From positions 11,973,501 through 12,037,500 of the forward strand of contig CM043878.1 in the NCBI GenBank assembly GCA_023846275.1: a stretch of 64,000 nucleotides of DNA, given 5' to 3'. The position numbers and the translations under genes are program-made. How positions within the stretch are numbered: the first letter of the stretch is position 1; each line of letters begins with the position of its first letter. Under the pieces are notes generated by a model. That model made no database searches. It was given only the letters and a program-made list of their open reading frames with translations, and had not been told where the DNA came from. This DNA is from Vanilla planifolia (lineage: Eukaryota; Streptophyta; Magnoliopsida; Asparagales; Orchidaceae). This document shows positions 63,770 through 64,000 of this stretch, one piece after another.

Positions 63770-64000
63770 CAAAAACAGTGAAATCACCAGCCGAAAGAGA
63801 ATTGTTAGGGGCCCTCTTTGTGTTGGAAAGAACAAAAAACTCCTGTAAAAGATAACAAAAAACAAATATATAAAAAACTCTCTCCAAGTTTTCTAATGCA
63901 CAGAGATTTGTGATCAGGAAGAAACAATCTCAATATACTTGATCGAAACAAGGGGATTAGCATCCAAAATTACTCGGCAAAACCGATAGTTTGAAACTAG
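63770..64000 (-). promoter_or_regulatory. Permease 5' leader with probable 5'-UTR intron acceptor
   Basis: On the minus strand a T-rich stretch ends in ttatcttttacag, so a leader exon could start at 63842 and run 73 nt to the ATG. The in-frame ATG at 63865 lies inside this T-rich tract and is unlikely to be used. The donor and promoter are probably beyond the window or in its last 100 bases. Confidence 0.5.

Noticed and set aside
63770..63865. N-terminal extension of the permease from the ATG at 63865
   Set aside because: The hydrophobic, F-rich extension is T-rich intron or leader sequence with a splice acceptor inside, and homologs start near MVSFSD.

Overview
The window is plant nuclear DNA, almost certainly from a flowering plant. 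The genes are spliced with GT-AG introns. Their products match plant families: the SR-protein importin MOS14/transportin-3, the pollen-aperture protein INAPERTURATE POLLEN1 (INP1), and a plant glycerol-3-phosphate permease. The introns are AT-rich and filled with old Ty3/gypsy, L1 and SINE remains. The species cannot be fixed from sequence alone. Very long introns beside a GC-rich INP1 exon would suit a large-intron monocot or an early-diverging angiosperm, but that is inference.

Layout. 1-2279 is AT-rich 5' flank with a tandem repeat of about 192 bp (170-890). 2280-58032 (+) is one giant gene: a MOS14/TNPO3-type importin with 27 coding exons in 55.75 kb. They join in frame into 959 codons plus stop, close to the length I recall for the Arabidopsis protein. 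Exons make up about 5% of the span. Exon clusters at 13.2-13.5, 17.7-18.0, 39.4-40.6, 48.1-49.8 and 56.4-58.0 kb are separated by introns of up to 10.8 kb. 58033-59154 is a plain convergent intergenic spacer. 59155-60178 (-) is a two-exon INP1 gene with an AT microsatellite just upstream of its start. 61511-63769 (-) is a two-coding-exon glycerol-3-phosphate permease (509 aa) whose 5' leader continues towards the window end.

Mobile DNA in the big introns. Intron 1 holds a minus-strand Ty3/gypsy pol remnant (about 5.80-3.74 kb). Against it lies a plus-strand L1-type LINE with a DUF4283-type ORF1 region, a tandem array of about 190 bp, and an endonuclease-RT ORF2. Next comes a second ORF1 copy in inverted orientation, so two arms of about 1.4 kb face each other across 3.3 kb. 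Intron 5 has two direct repeats of about 0.75 kb spaced like LTRs. Intron 7 has an AACCGAA-type MITE-like repeat. Intron 8 has a plus-strand Ty3/gypsy remnant with PBS, gag and RT traces. Intron 14 has an Au-SINE-like element. Intron 22 has a recent 288-bp tandem duplication.

The three genes do not form a pathway: one imports splicing factors into the nucleus, one places pollen apertures, and one moves glycerol-3-phosphate or a related phosphate ester across a membrane. I found no CRISPR array, operon, tRNA gene or previously unknown multi-gene system. The most unusual structure is the intron-1 LINE palindrome with its tandem array, inside a constitutive-type gene that keeps an intact reading frame despite extreme intron growth.
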